Shown piece by piece: positions 32,080 to 42,000 of a DNA stretch of 64,000 nucleotides. How positions within the stretch are numbered: position 1 is the first letter of the stretch; the number at the start of each line of letters is the position of its first letter. Source of the stretch: Pseudomonas indica NBRC 103045 (GTDB lineage: Bacteria > Pseudomonadota > Gammaproteobacteria > Pseudomonadales > Pseudomonadaceae); assembly GCF_002091635.1 (NCBI RefSeq), contig NZ_BDAC01000006.1, positions 62,001-126,000 on the forward strand, in the 5' to 3' direction. The notes beneath the pieces were generated by a model. The model saw nothing but the letters and a program-made list of their open reading frames with translations, had not been told where the DNA came from and ran no database searches. Both the position numbers and the translations under genes were made by a program.

Positions 32080-32967
32080 TCAACGCAACTGCGCTTCGGC
32101 CAGGGTGCGGCTGCGCGGAATCCGCGTGGCGTCCCAGTGGGCGATGCCCCAGGCGAGCACCGCTCCGGGCAGGCTGCCCTCCAGATCCGCCGGCGGCTGC
32201 TGCCCGAGGGCACGCAGTGCGCGGAGCAGCAGCGGGCTGGCCTGGTCCGCGGCGAGCGGTGGAGAGCGGTAGGACTTGCCCAGCTTGTGGCCGTCCGGCT
32301 GGATGATCAGCGGCACGTGCAGGTAGCGTGGATGGGGCAGGCCGAGCACTTCCTGCAGGTAGAGCTGGCGCGGGGTGGAGTCGAGCAGATCGGCGCCGCG
32401 TACCACGTCGGTGACGCCTTGCCAGCCATCGTCCAGTACCACTGCGAGCTGGTAGGCATAGAGGCCGTCGCGGCGGCGGATCACGAAGTCGCCGACGTCT
32501 CGTCCGAGGTGCTGGTGGAATTCGCCCTGCACACGATCGACGAAGGCGTATTCGCGGTCGGGCACGCGCAGGCGGATGGCCGCGTCGTGCCGGTCATGCC
32601 CGGCGTCGCGGCAGGTTCCCGGATAGACGCCGCCATGGCCCTCCAGTTGTTTGCGCGAACAGGTACAGGCATAGGCCAGGCCGCGTTCGATGAGTCGGTC
32701 GATGACCTCGGCATAACGATCATGCCGTTCGCTCTGTCGGACCAGCTCGCCGTCCCATTCGAAACCGTAGCTTTCCAGTGCATGCAGGATGGCGTCCTGG
32801 GCACCGGGCATTTCGCGGGGCGGATCGAGGTCTTCCATGCGCAGCAGCCAGCGTCCGCCAACGGCGCGCGCATCCAGGTAGGAGGCGAGTGCCGCGACCA
32901 GCGAGCCGAAATGCAGGTAGCCGCTCGGCGTGGGCGCGAAACGGCCGACATAGGCGGGAGCATTCAT
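32080..32967 (-). CDS. gluQ: glutamyl-Q tRNA(Asp) synthetase
   Basis: Truncated GluRS paralogue that attaches Glu to queuosine in tRNA-Asp. 295 aa. HIGH-type GRFAPTPSGYLHFGS, GGRWLLRMEDLDPPRE, the zinc site CTCSRKQLEGHGGVYPGTC, and HKLGKSYRS in place of KMSKS. No anticodon-binding domain, as expected. Directly downstream of dksA, separated by a terminator. Confidence 0.96.
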   Translation of the reverse strand: MNAPAYVGRFAPTPSGYLHFGSLVAALASYLDARAVGGRWLLRMEDLDPPREMPGAQDAILHALESYGFEWDGELVRQSERHDRYAEVIDRLIERGLAYACTCSRKQLEGHGGVYPGTCRDAGHDRHDAAIRLRVPDREYAFVDRVQGEFHQHLGRDVGDFVIRRRDGLYAYQLAVVLDDGWQGVTDVVRGADLLDSTPRQLYLQEVLGLPHPRYLHVPLIIQPDGHKLGKSYRSPPLAADQASPLLLRALRALGQQPPADLEGSLPGAVLAWGIAHWDATRIPRSRTLAEAQLR

Positions 32968-32989
32968 GGGGATGAAGCGCGCAAATGAA

Positions 32990-33011
32990 ACGGGGCGCCG
33001 AAGCGCCCCGT
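32990..33011 (-). terminator. terminator after dksA
   Basis: 9-bp perfect stem ACGGGGCGC / GCGCCCCGT closed by TTCG on the minus strand and followed by TTTCATTT, 8 bp beyond the dksA stop. Confidence 0.8.
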
Positions 33012-33018
33012 GTCGGGA

Positions 33019-33465
33019 TCAGGAACCGAGCTGCTTTTCCTTGATTTCCGCGAGCGTCTTGCAGTCGATGCAGAGCGTCGCGGTGGGACGGGCTTCCAGC
33101 CGGCGGATGCCGATCTCGACCCCGCAGGAATCGCACCAGCCGTACTCGTTGTCTTCGATCAGCTGCAGCGTCTCGTCGATCTTCTTGATCAGCTTGCGCT
33201 CGCGATCGCGGGCCCGCAGCTCCAGGCTGAATTCTTCTTCCTGGCTGGCGCGGTCGGCCGGATCGGGGAAGTTGGCCGCTTCGTCCTGCATGTGGTGCAC
33301 GGTGCGGTCGACTTCCTCCATCAACTCCTGTTTCCACTTGTTCAGGATGTTGGTGAAGTGAGCGCGCATGCGGTCGCTCATGTACTCCTCGCCCTTGGTC
33401 TCCTGATACGGCTCGAAGCCACGGACGAGCTGGTTGTTGGTGGGTGTCGTTTTAGTAATGGGCAT
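33019..33465 (-). CDS. dksA: RNA polymerase-binding transcription factor DksA
   Basis: Binds the RNA polymerase secondary channel and, with ppGpp, mediates the stringent response. 148 aa. Coiled coil with the tip DPADRASQEEEFSLE, then a four-cysteine zinc finger (WCDSCG and LCIDCK), so this is the zinc-containing DksA1. Start MPITKTTPTNNQL at 33465; the open frame upstream is not conserved. Confidence 0.96.
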   Translation of the reverse strand: MPITKTTPTNNQLVRGFEPYQETKGEEYMSDRMRAHFTNILNKWKQELMEEVDRTVHHMQDEAANFPDPADRASQEEEFSLELRARDRERKLIKKIDETLQLIEDNEYGWCDSCGVEIGIRRLEARPTATLCIDCKTLAEIKEKQLGS

Positions 33466-33651
33466 GGATGACCGCCTCTCGCTATATCCATTGCGCAGGT
33501 AGTTGTCCCTCGCCGGACGACCGGCCCTGCGGCTGCAAGCGGGCGAACTTACCAGATCAAGTCGGGGTGCGCTACTCCCGGTTGTCATGGTGGCTGCAGC
33601 GGCTCGGGGACGTTGGGTAGAATTCGTGTTTCGCCTCAACAAGAGATCATC

Positions 33652-34824
33652 ATGGCCTCGTATTACAGTGCGCGTAGCCGCGCCATCGAACCTTTCCACG
33701 TCATGGCCTTGCTGGCACGAGCCAATGAACTGCAAGCAATGGGCCATGATGTCATTCATCTCGAAATCGGGGAACCGGATTTCACCACCGCCGCGCCAAT
33801 CGTCGCGGCGGGGCAGGCGGCGCTGGCCGACGGGCACACGCGTTACACCGCTGCCCGGGGATTGCCCCGGCTCCGTGAAGCCATTGCGCATTTCTACACG
33901 CAGCGTTACCGATTATCCATTGACCCCGAACGCATCCTGATTACTCCCGGCGGGTCCGGCGCCCTGTTGCTGGCCAGCAGCCTGCTGGTCGATCCGGGCA
34001 AGCACTGGCTGCTCGCCGACCCCGGCTACCCGTGCAACCGCCACTTCCTGCGTCTGGTGGAAGGCGCGGCGCAACTGGTGCCGGTGGGCCCCGAGGTGCG
34101 CTATCAACTGACCCCCGAGCTGGTCGCCCGGCATTGGGACAAGGATAGCGTCGGTGCGCTGGTTGCGTCGCCCGCCAACCCGACCGGCACGCTGTTGCAC
34201 CGCGACGAGCTGGCCGCCCTGTCCACTGCCTTGAAGGAGCGTGGCGGCCACCTGGTGGTGGACGAGATCTACCACGGCCTGACCTACGGGACGGACGCCG
34301 CCAGCGTGCTGGAGGTGGATGACGACGCCTTCGTGCTCAACAGCTTCTCCAAGTACTTCGGCATGACCGGCTGGCGCCTGGGCTGGCTGGTGGCGCCGCC
34401 GTCGGCGGTGCCGGAGCTGGAGAAACTGGCGCAGAACCTCTACATCAGCGCGCCGAGCATGGCCCAGCATGCCGCGTTGGCGTGCTTCGAACCGCAGACC
34501 CTGGCGATCCTCGAGGAGCGCCGCGCCGAGTTCCGCCGACGCCGCGACTTTCTCCTGCCGGCCCTGCGCGAGCTGGGCTTCAGGATCGCGGTGGAGCCGG
34601 AGGGCGCCTTCTATCTATATGCCGACATCGGCGCTTTTGGCGGCGACGCCTTCGCCTTCTGTCGGCACTTCATCGAGACCGAGCATGTGGCCTTCACCCC
34701 GGGCCTGGATTTCGGCCGGCATCTGGCGGGCCAGCATGTGCGCTTCGCCTACACCCAGAGCCTGGAGCGCCTGGAACAGGCGGTGGAGCGCATTGCCCGC
34801 GGCCTGCGGACCTGGCAGCCCTGA
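33652..34824 (+). CDS. PLP-dependent class I/II aminotransferase
   Basis: 390-aa fold-type I aminotransferase. Contains [44 protein letters not shown] and the PLP lysine in [16 protein letters not shown]. Substrate not deducible. The ATG at 33652 begins [15 protein letters not shown], and the 13 residues before it are not conserved. Its stop overlaps sfsA (TGATG), so they form one transcription unit, divergent from dksA. Confidence 0.93.
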   Translation: MASYYSARSRAIEPFHVMALLARANELQAMGHDVIHLEIGEPDFTTAAPIVAAGQAALADGHTRYTAARGLPRLREAIAHFYTQRYRLSIDPERILITPGGSGALLLASSLLVDPGKHWLLADPGYPCNRHFLRLVEGAAQLVPVGPEVRYQLTPELVARHWDKDSVGALVASPANPTGTLLHRDELAALSTALKERGGHLVVDEIYHGLTYGTDAASVLEVDDDAFVLNSFSKYFGMTGWRLGWLVAPPSAVPELEKLAQNLYISAPSMAQHAALACFEPQTLAILEERRAEFRRRRDFLLPALRELGFRIAVEPEGAFYLYADIGAFGGDAFAFCRHFIETEHVAFTPGLDFGRHLAGQHVRFAYTQSLERLEQAVERIARGLRTWQP

Positions 34825-35531
34825 TGCGCTTCGTCACCCCGTTGGAAGAAGCGCGGCTGGTGCGCCGCTACAAACGCTTCCTCGCCGACGTCGTCACTGC
34901 GGACGGCGAAGAGCTTTGCATCCACTGCCCGAACACCGGCTCCATGCTCAACTGCATGGCCGAAGGCGGGCGGGTCTGGTTCCACCGCAGCCAGGACCCG
35001 AAGCGCAAGCTGCCGGGCACCTGGGAACTGAGCGAAACACCCCAGGGGCGGCTGGCCTGCGTGAATACCGCACGAGCCAATCCGCTGGTGGAAGAGGCAC
35101 TGCTGCACGGGACGATCCCGGAGCTGGCCGGTTTCACCGCGCTCAAGCGCGAAGTGCCCTACGGTGTGGAAAACAGCCGGGTGGATTTTCGCCTGGACTA
35201 TTCGACCGGCCCGGCGTTCGTCGAAGTGAAAAGCGTGACCCTCGGCTTCGACGACAGTGCCATCGCCGCCTTCCCGGATGCCCGGACCCAGCGCGGCGCC
35301 CGCCATCTGCGCGAACTGGCGGCCCTGGCGCGGCAAGGCGTGCGGGCGGTGCAGTTGTACTGCGTGAACATTTCCGGCATCGAGGCGGTACGGCCTGCAG
35401 CGGAGGTCGATCCGCTCTACGCGGCGGCGTTGCGCGAGGCAGTGGAAGCCGGTGTCGAGGTGTTGGCCTACGGGGCCGAGTTGAGCCCGGAGGAAATCAG
35501 CCTGGTGCGCCGACTGGAGGTGGTCCTGTAG
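34824..35531 (+). CDS. sfsA: SfsA family DNA/RNA nuclease-like protein
   Basis: 235 aa. SfsA was named for sugar-fermentation stimulation in E. coli and is a DNA-binding protein with a nuclease-like fold. Family signatures: [28 protein letters not shown], and the PD-(D/E)xK-like core [13 protein letters not shown]. Commonly linked to dksA in gammaproteobacteria. Translationally coupled to the aminotransferase gene. Confidence 0.94.
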   Translation: MRFVTPLEEARLVRRYKRFLADVVTADGEELCIHCPNTGSMLNCMAEGGRVWFHRSQDPKRKLPGTWELSETPQGRLACVNTARANPLVEEALLHGTIPELAGFTALKREVPYGVENSRVDFRLDYSTGPAFVEVKSVTLGFDDSAIAAFPDARTQRGARHLRELAALARQGVRAVQLYCVNISGIEAVRPAAEVDPLYAAALREAVEAGVEVLAYGAELSPEEISLVRRLEVVL

Positions 35532-35668
35532 AGGCGAATCAGCAGGCCTGTTCGCGCAGGAATCCCGAGTCTGGCGACGAGCACCCTTCGAGGCCGCTCG
35601 GAACGTGGCTGATCGTTGCACAATATCGGTAGATTCTTTGTAAGCGTTTTGCCGCTTCATCTTCAAAT

Positions 35669-35742
35669 GTGACCGGCTCACTGTCTTTCTGAGTGAGTGG
35701 CCGGAAACAATGCAGCCCATCCATGGACGAAGAAAGGGCTGC
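35669..35742 (+). promoter_or_regulatory. 5' leader hairpins of the glycosyltransferase gene
   Basis: Two inverted repeats sit just before the ATG at 35745. One pairs CCGGCTCACT (35673-35682) with AGTGAG...GGCCGG (35692-35704) with a bulge. The other pairs GCAGCCC (35712-35718) with GGGCTGC (35736-35742) and covers the only plausible Shine-Dalgarno bases (AAAGGG). Confidence 0.5.
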
Positions 35743-35744
35743 AC

Positions 35745-36959
35745 ATGAAGGTGCTATTCATTCACCAGAATTTCCCTGGCCAGTTTCGCCACATCGCTGC
35801 TGACTTAGCGGGACGCCCAGGCAGCGAACTGCTGGCCATCGGTCGCGAACAGGCACCGGGACTGCCGGGCGTTCGCCTTCTGCGCTACCGGCCACACCGC
35901 TCGCCGAACAGCGGCACCCACCCATACGCCCGTACCTTTGAAGACGGAATACTGCACGGCCAGCAGGTACTGCGCCTGCTATTGGATCTCAAGCGCCAAG
36001 GCTATCGCCCCGATGTGGTAATGGCCCATCCGGGCTGGGGCGAAAGTCTCTACGTCAAGGAGGCTTTTCCCAAGGCCCGGTTGATTCACTTCTGCGAGTA
36101 CTACTACCAGACCCAGGGAGCCGATGCCGGCTTCGACCCCGAGTTCCCCATGGATATCAACGGTGCGGCCAGAATCCGCAGCCGTAACGCCATGCACCTG
36201 CTGAGCCTGGAAAATTGCGACATCGGTATTGCTCCGACGCGCTGGCAGCACAGCCTTCATCCCCCCGCCTACCAAGACAAGATTCGGATCATTCACGAGG
36301 GGATCGACACCGCCAACCTGGGGCCTGATCCCGAGGCCGGGCTGAAACTCCCTGACGGTCGGATACTCAAGGCGGGAGACCCCGTCGTCACCTACGTGGC
36401 GCGCAATCTGGAGCCCTACCGGGGCTTTCATACCTTCATGCGCGCACTGCCGCGAATACTGCGCGAACACCCCACATGCCAGGTGGTAATCGTGGGGGGC
36501 GATGACGTCAGCTATGGCAGCCGGCCAACGGATGCCCCCAACTGGCGTACGAAACTCCTGGCGGAAAACCCCATCGTTCAGGAGCGGGTGCATTTTCTCG
36601 GCAAAGTCCCTTACGCCACCTATAAGCGGGTCCTGCAGATATCCGCCGTCCATGTGTACCTGACCTATCCCTTCGTCTTGTCCTGGTCTCTATTGGAAGC
36701 CATGGCCAGCGGCTGCCTGATCGTCGGCTCGAACACCGCGCCCGTGCGCGAAGTGATACGCCATGGGGAAAACGGCTTATGGGTGGACTTCTTCGATAGG
36801 GAAGAAATCGCCAGGCACGTAGTGAACGCGCTGAACAAGCCAGGCGACTTCCAAGCATTGAGACGTGCCGCTTGGCTAAGTGCGCAAGATTATTCGTTGA
36901 GCCGAGGGGTAGAGGCTTATAGGCGTTTGATTCATGGCTATGACTTGGCGAGCGTGTGA
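35745..36959 (+). CDS. glycosyltransferase family 4 protein
   Basis: 404-aa GT-B retaining glycosyltransferase. Rossmann start MKVLFIHQNFPGQFRHIAAD, central VTYVARNLEPYRGFHTFMRA, VHFLGKVPYATYKRVLQIS, and the nucleotide-sugar region LLEAMASGCLIVGSNTAPV with the EX7E-type Glu. Acceptor unknown; possible targets are exopolysaccharide, O-antigen or a protein. The longer reading frame from 35697 lacks conservation. The last core-like gene before the AT-rich region; its own composition is slightly less GC-rich than its left neighbours. Confidence 0.9.
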   Translation: MKVLFIHQNFPGQFRHIAADLAGRPGSELLAIGREQAPGLPGVRLLRYRPHRSPNSGTHPYARTFEDGILHGQQVLRLLLDLKRQGYRPDVVMAHPGWGESLYVKEAFPKARLIHFCEYYYQTQGADAGFDPEFPMDINGAARIRSRNAMHLLSLENCDIGIAPTRWQHSLHPPAYQDKIRIIHEGIDTANLGPDPEAGLKLPDGRILKAGDPVVTYVARNLEPYRGFHTFMRALPRILREHPTCQVVIVGGDDVSYGSRPTDAPNWRTKLLAENPIVQERVHFLGKVPYATYKRVLQISAVHVYLTYPFVLSWSLLEAMASGCLIVGSNTAPVREVIRHGENGLWVDFFDREEIARHVVNALNKPGDFQALRRAAWLSAQDYSLSRGVEAYRRLIHGYDLASV

Positions 36960-36985
36960 AGGGTGACTCTTTGTCGGTGCGTATT

Positions 36986-37125
36986 GGGCACCTCTAAAAA
37001 CGTAGGCGAGGCAGTCAGCACAAGGCAAAAACAAGCGAAAAAGCGCAGTTTACGAGCTGTAAATGAGCATTTTGAGCTTGTTTTTAATGCAGTGATGACA
37101 ACGCAGGTAGTTTTTAGAGGTGCCC
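36986..37125. mobile_element. 140-bp MITE-like element with 16-bp TIRs and TATT target duplication
   Basis: Terminal inverted repeats GGGCACCTCTAAAAAC are identical over 16 bp at both ends, and TATT is present directly outside each end (36982-36985 and 37126-37129). It has no transposase gene. TIR length, 4-bp duplication and size suggest an IS5-type non-autonomous element, but the parent IS is not in the window. Confidence 0.88.
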
Positions 37126-37147
37126 TATTGGGAGTGTTTGATTGGAG

Positions 37148-37262
37148 TTGTTAATGAATGGGGTTTGTTGTTGGTGGAACTCGTTCTAGGGGCTGGATGA
37201 TAGACCGCGGGTGAAATATCTATCTTCTCTCTTTGGCTAGAGGGTAGAGGGCGGGAAGAGGT
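37148..37262 (+). pseudogene. broken third copy of the 38122/38662 small-protein gene
   Basis: From 37165 the translation FVVGGTRSRGWMIDRG then stop matches FVVGGTRSRSWTIDRER of the gene at 38122; DNA similarity continues after the stop (AAATATCTATCTTC and GGGCGGGAAGA). Upstream, TTGTTAATGAAT matches the N-terminal FVNE codons of the 38662 gene but in another frame, with about 17 codons deleted between. A decayed paralogue lying 22 bp from the MITE. Confidence 0.75.
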
Positions 37263-37319
37263 TGATTTGCTGCGTGATTGGCTTTGCAGAATAAGAGGTA
37301 GGAGCCTGCGGAGATTATC

Positions 37320-37937
37320 TTGAATAAGAAATTTTATGCCTTGATTGCGGGGGTTATTATTTTAGTTGTTGTGGCTATATGGGGGTATTGGAGAGTTAAG
37401 GGTTTTGATGGTGAGGATAAGCCATCTGTAGTGGAAAATATGATGGGGAACTACAAGTTCATTATCTCTAATAAGGTCTTTTTGGTTCCTGGTAGATATG
37501 TTCAGGGGTATGGGATTGCATCTGATGGAGCTCTAAATAACTTTACTGTTCGTTTGCGTGGGTTGAGGAGCGGGGGCGAGGCAGAGATTATTGTTAGTTT
37601 CGATCTAAGGTCGAAGAGGGTAATTGAGAAATATTGGTATGACAATATGTATCAATATTATCGGAGGCGGCTGACGGGCTGGAAGGAAAGTGCTAGGCAG
37701 GGAGGTGAAAGGTTGGAAGCGACAGATGAGAGCGCCTTCCTGATGAAAGGTAATCGGGTTTTACGCATGCTGAGTTGTGGTAAGCGCATATGTAGGGTGT
37801 TTATTGCGTATGCAGATAATTTAACACTATACATTGTCTTAGACAAAAAGCTGCAGCGTGATTGGCTTGGGCTAACGGAAAAATTGATAATGGACTTGTT
37901 GTCCTTTGAGCAATCCGGCAGGGCTGTAGGGAGATAA
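37320..37937 (+). CDS. membrane-anchored hypothetical protein, possible RTX-locus partner
   Basis: 205 aa, not recognised. A single N-terminal hydrophobic anchor (ALIAGVIILVVVAIWGYW, residues about 7-24) with positive residues before it implies a periplasm-facing protein; two Cys at about 152 and 157 (LSCGKRICRVF) could form a disulfide. TTG start at 37320 with GGAG about 10 nt before; no ATG is better placed. Strongly AT-rich compared with the core genes. Same orientation as, and upstream of, the tandem small genes and the RTX gene. Confidence 0.72.
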   Translation: MNKKFYALIAGVIILVVVAIWGYWRVKGFDGEDKPSVVENMMGNYKFIISNKVFLVPGRYVQGYGIASDGALNNFTVRLRGLRSGGEAEIIVSFDLRSKRVIEKYWYDNMYQYYRRRLTGWKESARQGGERLEATDESAFLMKGNRVLRMLSCGKRICRVFIAYADNLTLYIVLDKKLQRDWLGLTEKLIMDLLSFEQSGRAVGR

Positions 37938-37945
37938 TAGAAACT

Positions 37946-38095
37946 ATGATCGAGAATAGCGGAGTTGCACATGGTCAGGTCGCTATAGATAGAGGTGCCG
38001 TGGCCCTTGTCGATATAGACGAGACTAAGGCTGCCGCGCTGTGGTTTGATGGCGCTGTGAAAGTGAACAGCTGGGTTTCAATTCCCGAAGCTTGA
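37946..38095 (+). CDS. short hypothetical ORF (49 aa)
   Basis: ATG at 37946 eight bases after the previous stop; product MIENSGVAHGQVAIDRG and onward, acidic, ending WVSIPEA. No recognised family and no strong ribosome site (GGGAGA at 37929). It could be a real microprotein, or the remnant C-terminus of a larger decayed gene, given the debris around it. Confidence 0.4.
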   Translation: MIENSGVAHGQVAIDRGAVALVDIDETKAAALWFDGAVKVNSWVSIPEA

Positions 38096-38121
38096 GCTGG
38101 GATGGCCCTGGAGGTGTGATG

Positions 38122-38538
38122 ATGGTTTTTTTGAATGAGCGGATAAGTTCTGAAGATGCTGATAAATACAATCTGTCAGAGATTGATAAAAAATTTGTAG
38201 TGGGCGGAACGAGGTCTAGAAGTTGGACTATAGACCGAGAAAGAAATATGTATCTTCGAATTGTTTCTCAAGGGAGGGAAGACATTAGTCATCAGACTAC
38301 TTGGACATTCTTCTGGGGTGGTGAATTGCTCGTGGTCGAGTTGGATAATATAAGTACTGATGGAGAGCCGGGGGGACGTCGCCAGGGACACAAAAAACTG
38401 AGGAGATTAGTAATCCCTAAACATCTTGAAGCGCGGCGTCAAGATGTTTTGAATGGCTTAAAAGAGGCGCTAACGGCATACAAAGATGGGGGAGTCCACG
38501 CAACTGCTTCTGAATACTCTCTTGTGTTAGACATCTGA
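38122..38538 (+). CDS. small hypothetical protein, paralogue A (putative immunity or partner protein)
   Basis: 138 aa, soluble, no signal peptide. Start MVFLNERISSED, set by GGAGG at 38110 and alignment with the next gene; the listed frame opens earlier at a TTG. Core WTIDRERNMYLRIVSQGRED, then FFWGGELLVVELD, and a C-terminal helix with LNGLKEALTAYKDGGVH. About half of the residues look identical to paralogue B. Function unknown; tandem small soluble genes before a giant RTX gene suggest immunity or accessory proteins, but this is inference. Confidence 0.8.
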   Translation: MVFLNERISSEDADKYNLSEIDKKFVVGGTRSRSWTIDRERNMYLRIVSQGREDISHQTTWTFFWGGELLVVELDNISTDGEPGGRRQGHKKLRRLVIPKHLEARRQDVLNGLKEALTAYKDGGVHATASEYSLVLDI

Positions 38539-38661
38539 GGCTAAGAAGGTTATGGCTCTCTCATCTGAGTTGTTGGCGGCGTAATTGTGCAGTATGAGAG
38601 CTTTGTCGTGGTTTAATTTATTGTCGGGTTGATATAAATAAATCTTTTGGAGGGAAGTGTT

Positions 38662-39072
38662 ATGGCGTTTGTAAATGAATATATTCCTGCTGATGATGTT
38701 AAAAAGTACGGTATTGAAGAGATTGATCGGAGATTTTTAAGAACTACCTATCAGCCTGATTGGACCATTGATCGTGAGCGTAATATTTATCTTCGTCAAG
38801 TTGCATCAGGGCGAGAAGAGTTTGCTAGCCAGAAAGATTATACATTTTATTGGGGGGGGGAGATAATTGTTGTCCGTTTAGATGAGTCTGGTGGTGGGGT
38901 GCGGGGTGGGGAAGGGTGGTGTCATTATAAATTAATTAGGCTGGATTTGCCTGGGAACTTACAGGGGCGTCGGAAGGAGGTTCTTAGCGACTTGAAAGAG
39001 GCACTTGCTGCTTATAAGGATGCAGGTGTTTATTCGGCTACTTCCAAACACACTGCTACCTTTGAGTTTTGA
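38662..39072 (+). CDS. small hypothetical protein, paralogue B (putative immunity or partner protein)
   Basis: 136 aa, starts MAFVNEYIPADDVKKYG behind GGAGGG at 38649. WTIDRERNIYLRQVASGREE, FYWGGEIIVVRLDE and LSDLKEALAAYKDAGVYSAT align without gaps of note to paralogue A. Its stop lies 15 bp before the RTX start, so it is almost certainly co-transcribed with it. AT-rich codon use. A third, broken copy is at 37148. Confidence 0.82.
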   Translation: MAFVNEYIPADDVKKYGIEEIDRRFLRTTYQPDWTIDRERNIYLRQVASGREEFASQKDYTFYWGGEIIVVRLDESGGGVRGGEGWCHYKLIRLDLPGNLQGRRKEVLSDLKEALAAYKDAGVYSATSKHTATFEF

Positions 39073-39087
39073 TAGGGATATCTAGTT

Positions 39088-42000
39088 ATGGCACTAACAT
39101 CTGCCCAAGCTATAGAACTTCTTATAAGTAATTCCTCTGCTTATTCTACACCTCAAGCCTTATTGGATTTAGTTGATCAAGTCTCGCTAGATGCAATCGC
39201 TGGCCAGTCACATGGTAGCGTGACAGTGCTCTATAGCGGCCCAATTGGGAGTGGTGCCAGTTCTAATGATGCTATCAAAAGTATGATCGCCAATGGCGAG
39301 AACGTTCGGGTTATTAACACGACTGAGGCTGCAGCATTTTTGGAGTCCCAGCAGTTTAAAAATGCTGTTGCCAATGCTTTTGGTGTCCTTGTTCGTGATT
39401 TGGATGAGCGCGGAACGCCCGCAAATGATTTTCTTTTTGCTAGTAAAAATGGTGCTTGGTCAAACACTTCTGAGCGTTTTGTAAAAGCTGCTGTAGGGGC
39501 GGTTCGTGTTTTAGCTCCGTTTGCCCCAGAAAATAGAGTATTTGCTCAAGCCGAACTCCCGACGCTATTGGATAACCCCAATGTTACAAATGTTGATGGT
39601 TTCCCAAGAGCTGAGTTGGTCGAAATGCGCGACAAGCTCGGATTGGCTCAGGTCAAAAATTTCATTTCTGCCAATTCATTACAACAGGTCTTTTTCAGCG
39701 GATTAAGCAGCGGCAACGTAGCCGGCTATCTGGAGCTCACTCCTGAGTCGGTAGCGAAACAACTCGAAGACCCGGCAAAATTCGGCGCTTGGATAGAGCA
39801 CCTACAAAGCCTTAGCCCTGAGCAGCGTGCTTCTTTCGAGTTGGGAGCGGGTGTATGGCGTGAACCTAAGCTCAATATCGGCTCGCGTATTCTCAATAAG
39901 CTTCCTTTGTTCGGTGCTCTATTGGGGTTCACCTTGGCTGCTTTACAAGCCTCCGAGGCGGAGGCAGCGGGGAATTCCGAGAGAGCCAGGGAAATCATGG
40001 AGCTTTGGGCATTCGATGCCGCCGGCTCGGAGGTGGGCGCGGCTATCGGAACGCTCGTCGGAGGAATCGTCGTTGGTGTTCTGGGGGCCGCAGGGGCGGC
40101 ACTGTCCGCACCTGTTATGGGTGCCATCGTGCTGGGCAGCACGTTGATCGGTGCGATATTCGGAGGTGCGGGGGGAACCGAGCTTTACGAGCTGTTGCAT
40201 GACCGGGATGCGAACGAGCGGATGGATGTCATCGATAAGCTCAGCAATCTGATTTTCGGCGCCACCTATACCATCAGTTCGCCTCTGCCACCCGATTTGC
40301 TTGCGGGTAATCGTCTTTCGCTGGATGCCACGCTGGGCCGCGACGAAATAGTGGCAAATGCGAAAAACGATATCGCATGGCGTTATGCACTGAGAGAGTT
40401 GAACCCCTTCGTCGTTACCGGCATCGACTACAGCCGCCACAATACCGATGGAACTTTGGATCTCTATGACCCTGCGGCTGGCGAAGGAGGTATGACCGAA
40501 CAGTATCTCCAGGACAGAGCCGCCATGCTTACCTGGAAGATTGCCTATGACAATGGCTACCTCGATGAGGACGATGCTCCCCATGAAGGTCCGAAGCCTT
40601 ATACCGATTCGTGGGATTCGAGCGAATGGGAAGGCAACTGGGACTTCGTCGACTACTCCCACAGGCTCCCCGGTGGTTCTCCTCTGACGCTGACCATCGA
40701 CGGCAGCGGGCTCAGTCTTTCAGATCATCAGGTTGTTTTCGGTGGAAAGGAGGCGGATGTCGTGGAGGGGGGCGATCTCAGCGACCATCTTTACGGCATG
40801 GCAGGTAATGACGTGATAACTGCCGAGGGCGGTGAAGATTACCTGGAGGGTGGGCTTGGCGATGACCAGCTCGACGGCGGCGAAGATAACGATACGCTGT
40901 TGGGTGGTTCCGGCGATGACCTTTTGATTGGTGGGAGCGGCAACGACTCTCTTGAGGGCGGCGTTGGAAACGATCTCTACAAGTTCGCGGCCGGTTCCGG
41001 TTATGACATCGTTCAGGATGCCGACGGCCAGGGCCGGATAGAAGTTGATGGCGTCACCCTCGGCGGAGGTGAAAAGATCGCCGAAGGCGTTTATCGCGAA
41101 GCAGCCACGGGATGGACGTTTACGCGGGTCGATAACGATTTGCTGATTACCAACGCGAATAGAACCGATGCCATCCGCGTCGCCAACTGGAGTTCGGCAC
41201 GTAATCTCGGTATCACCTTGGCTGGCGAAGCCTCCGAGCCGGTTATCGAGACCCCCATCACCGGCGACTTCATCAAACAACGGGACGGCTCCCAGTACGT
41301 CACCAGTGCCACCGGCTACGCCAGCGCCGGTCCGCAGGCCGATACCGCCGATGTGCTGTTGGGGGCGAGCGGTGCGGACAGCATCGTGGCCGGTGGCGGG
41401 AACGATGCCTTGTCGGGTGAGGGCGGCGACGACTGGCTCGACGGCGGAGCCGGGAACGATCTCATCCTCGGGGGGCTGGGGGCTGATCGCATCAAGGGCG
41501 GGGACGGTGACGACTTCATTTTCGCCGGTGCGACCGGCAGCATCAGCCGGCCTTCCTCCCCGGACGATCCCCTGCCTTCTTTCCAGGGAACCGAGTACAG
41601 CCGTGGCTTCAGTTGGGTCGCTTACCTGAGCGCAGCCGAGAACGCGTTGCGGTTCGCGGGTGTGAATAACCTCCGGGCACTCGCCGGGGACGACGGAAAT
41701 GTCGTCGAGGGGGGATTGGGTAACGATCGCATCCATGCAGGCTCCGCTTCCGATGTGGTGCATGGTGGTGGTGATGACGATGTGATCTATGGGTTGGGAG
41801 GCAGCGATACGCTGTTGGGCGACGCGGGGAACGACTTCATCCGAGGGGATGGCAATACCCGGTCTGCGCTGTACCTGGAGCACACCGCCATCGAGCAGCA
41901 CGGCAATGACCTGATCCACGGTGGCCAGGGTGAGGACAGCCTGGTTGGCGATGGTGGCAGCGACCTGCTGTACGGTGGCGACGACAACGACATGCTGTAC

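Noticed and set aside
36963..37154. 63-codon ORF as a gene
   Set aside because: It spans the MITE including both terminal repeats and has no independent support.
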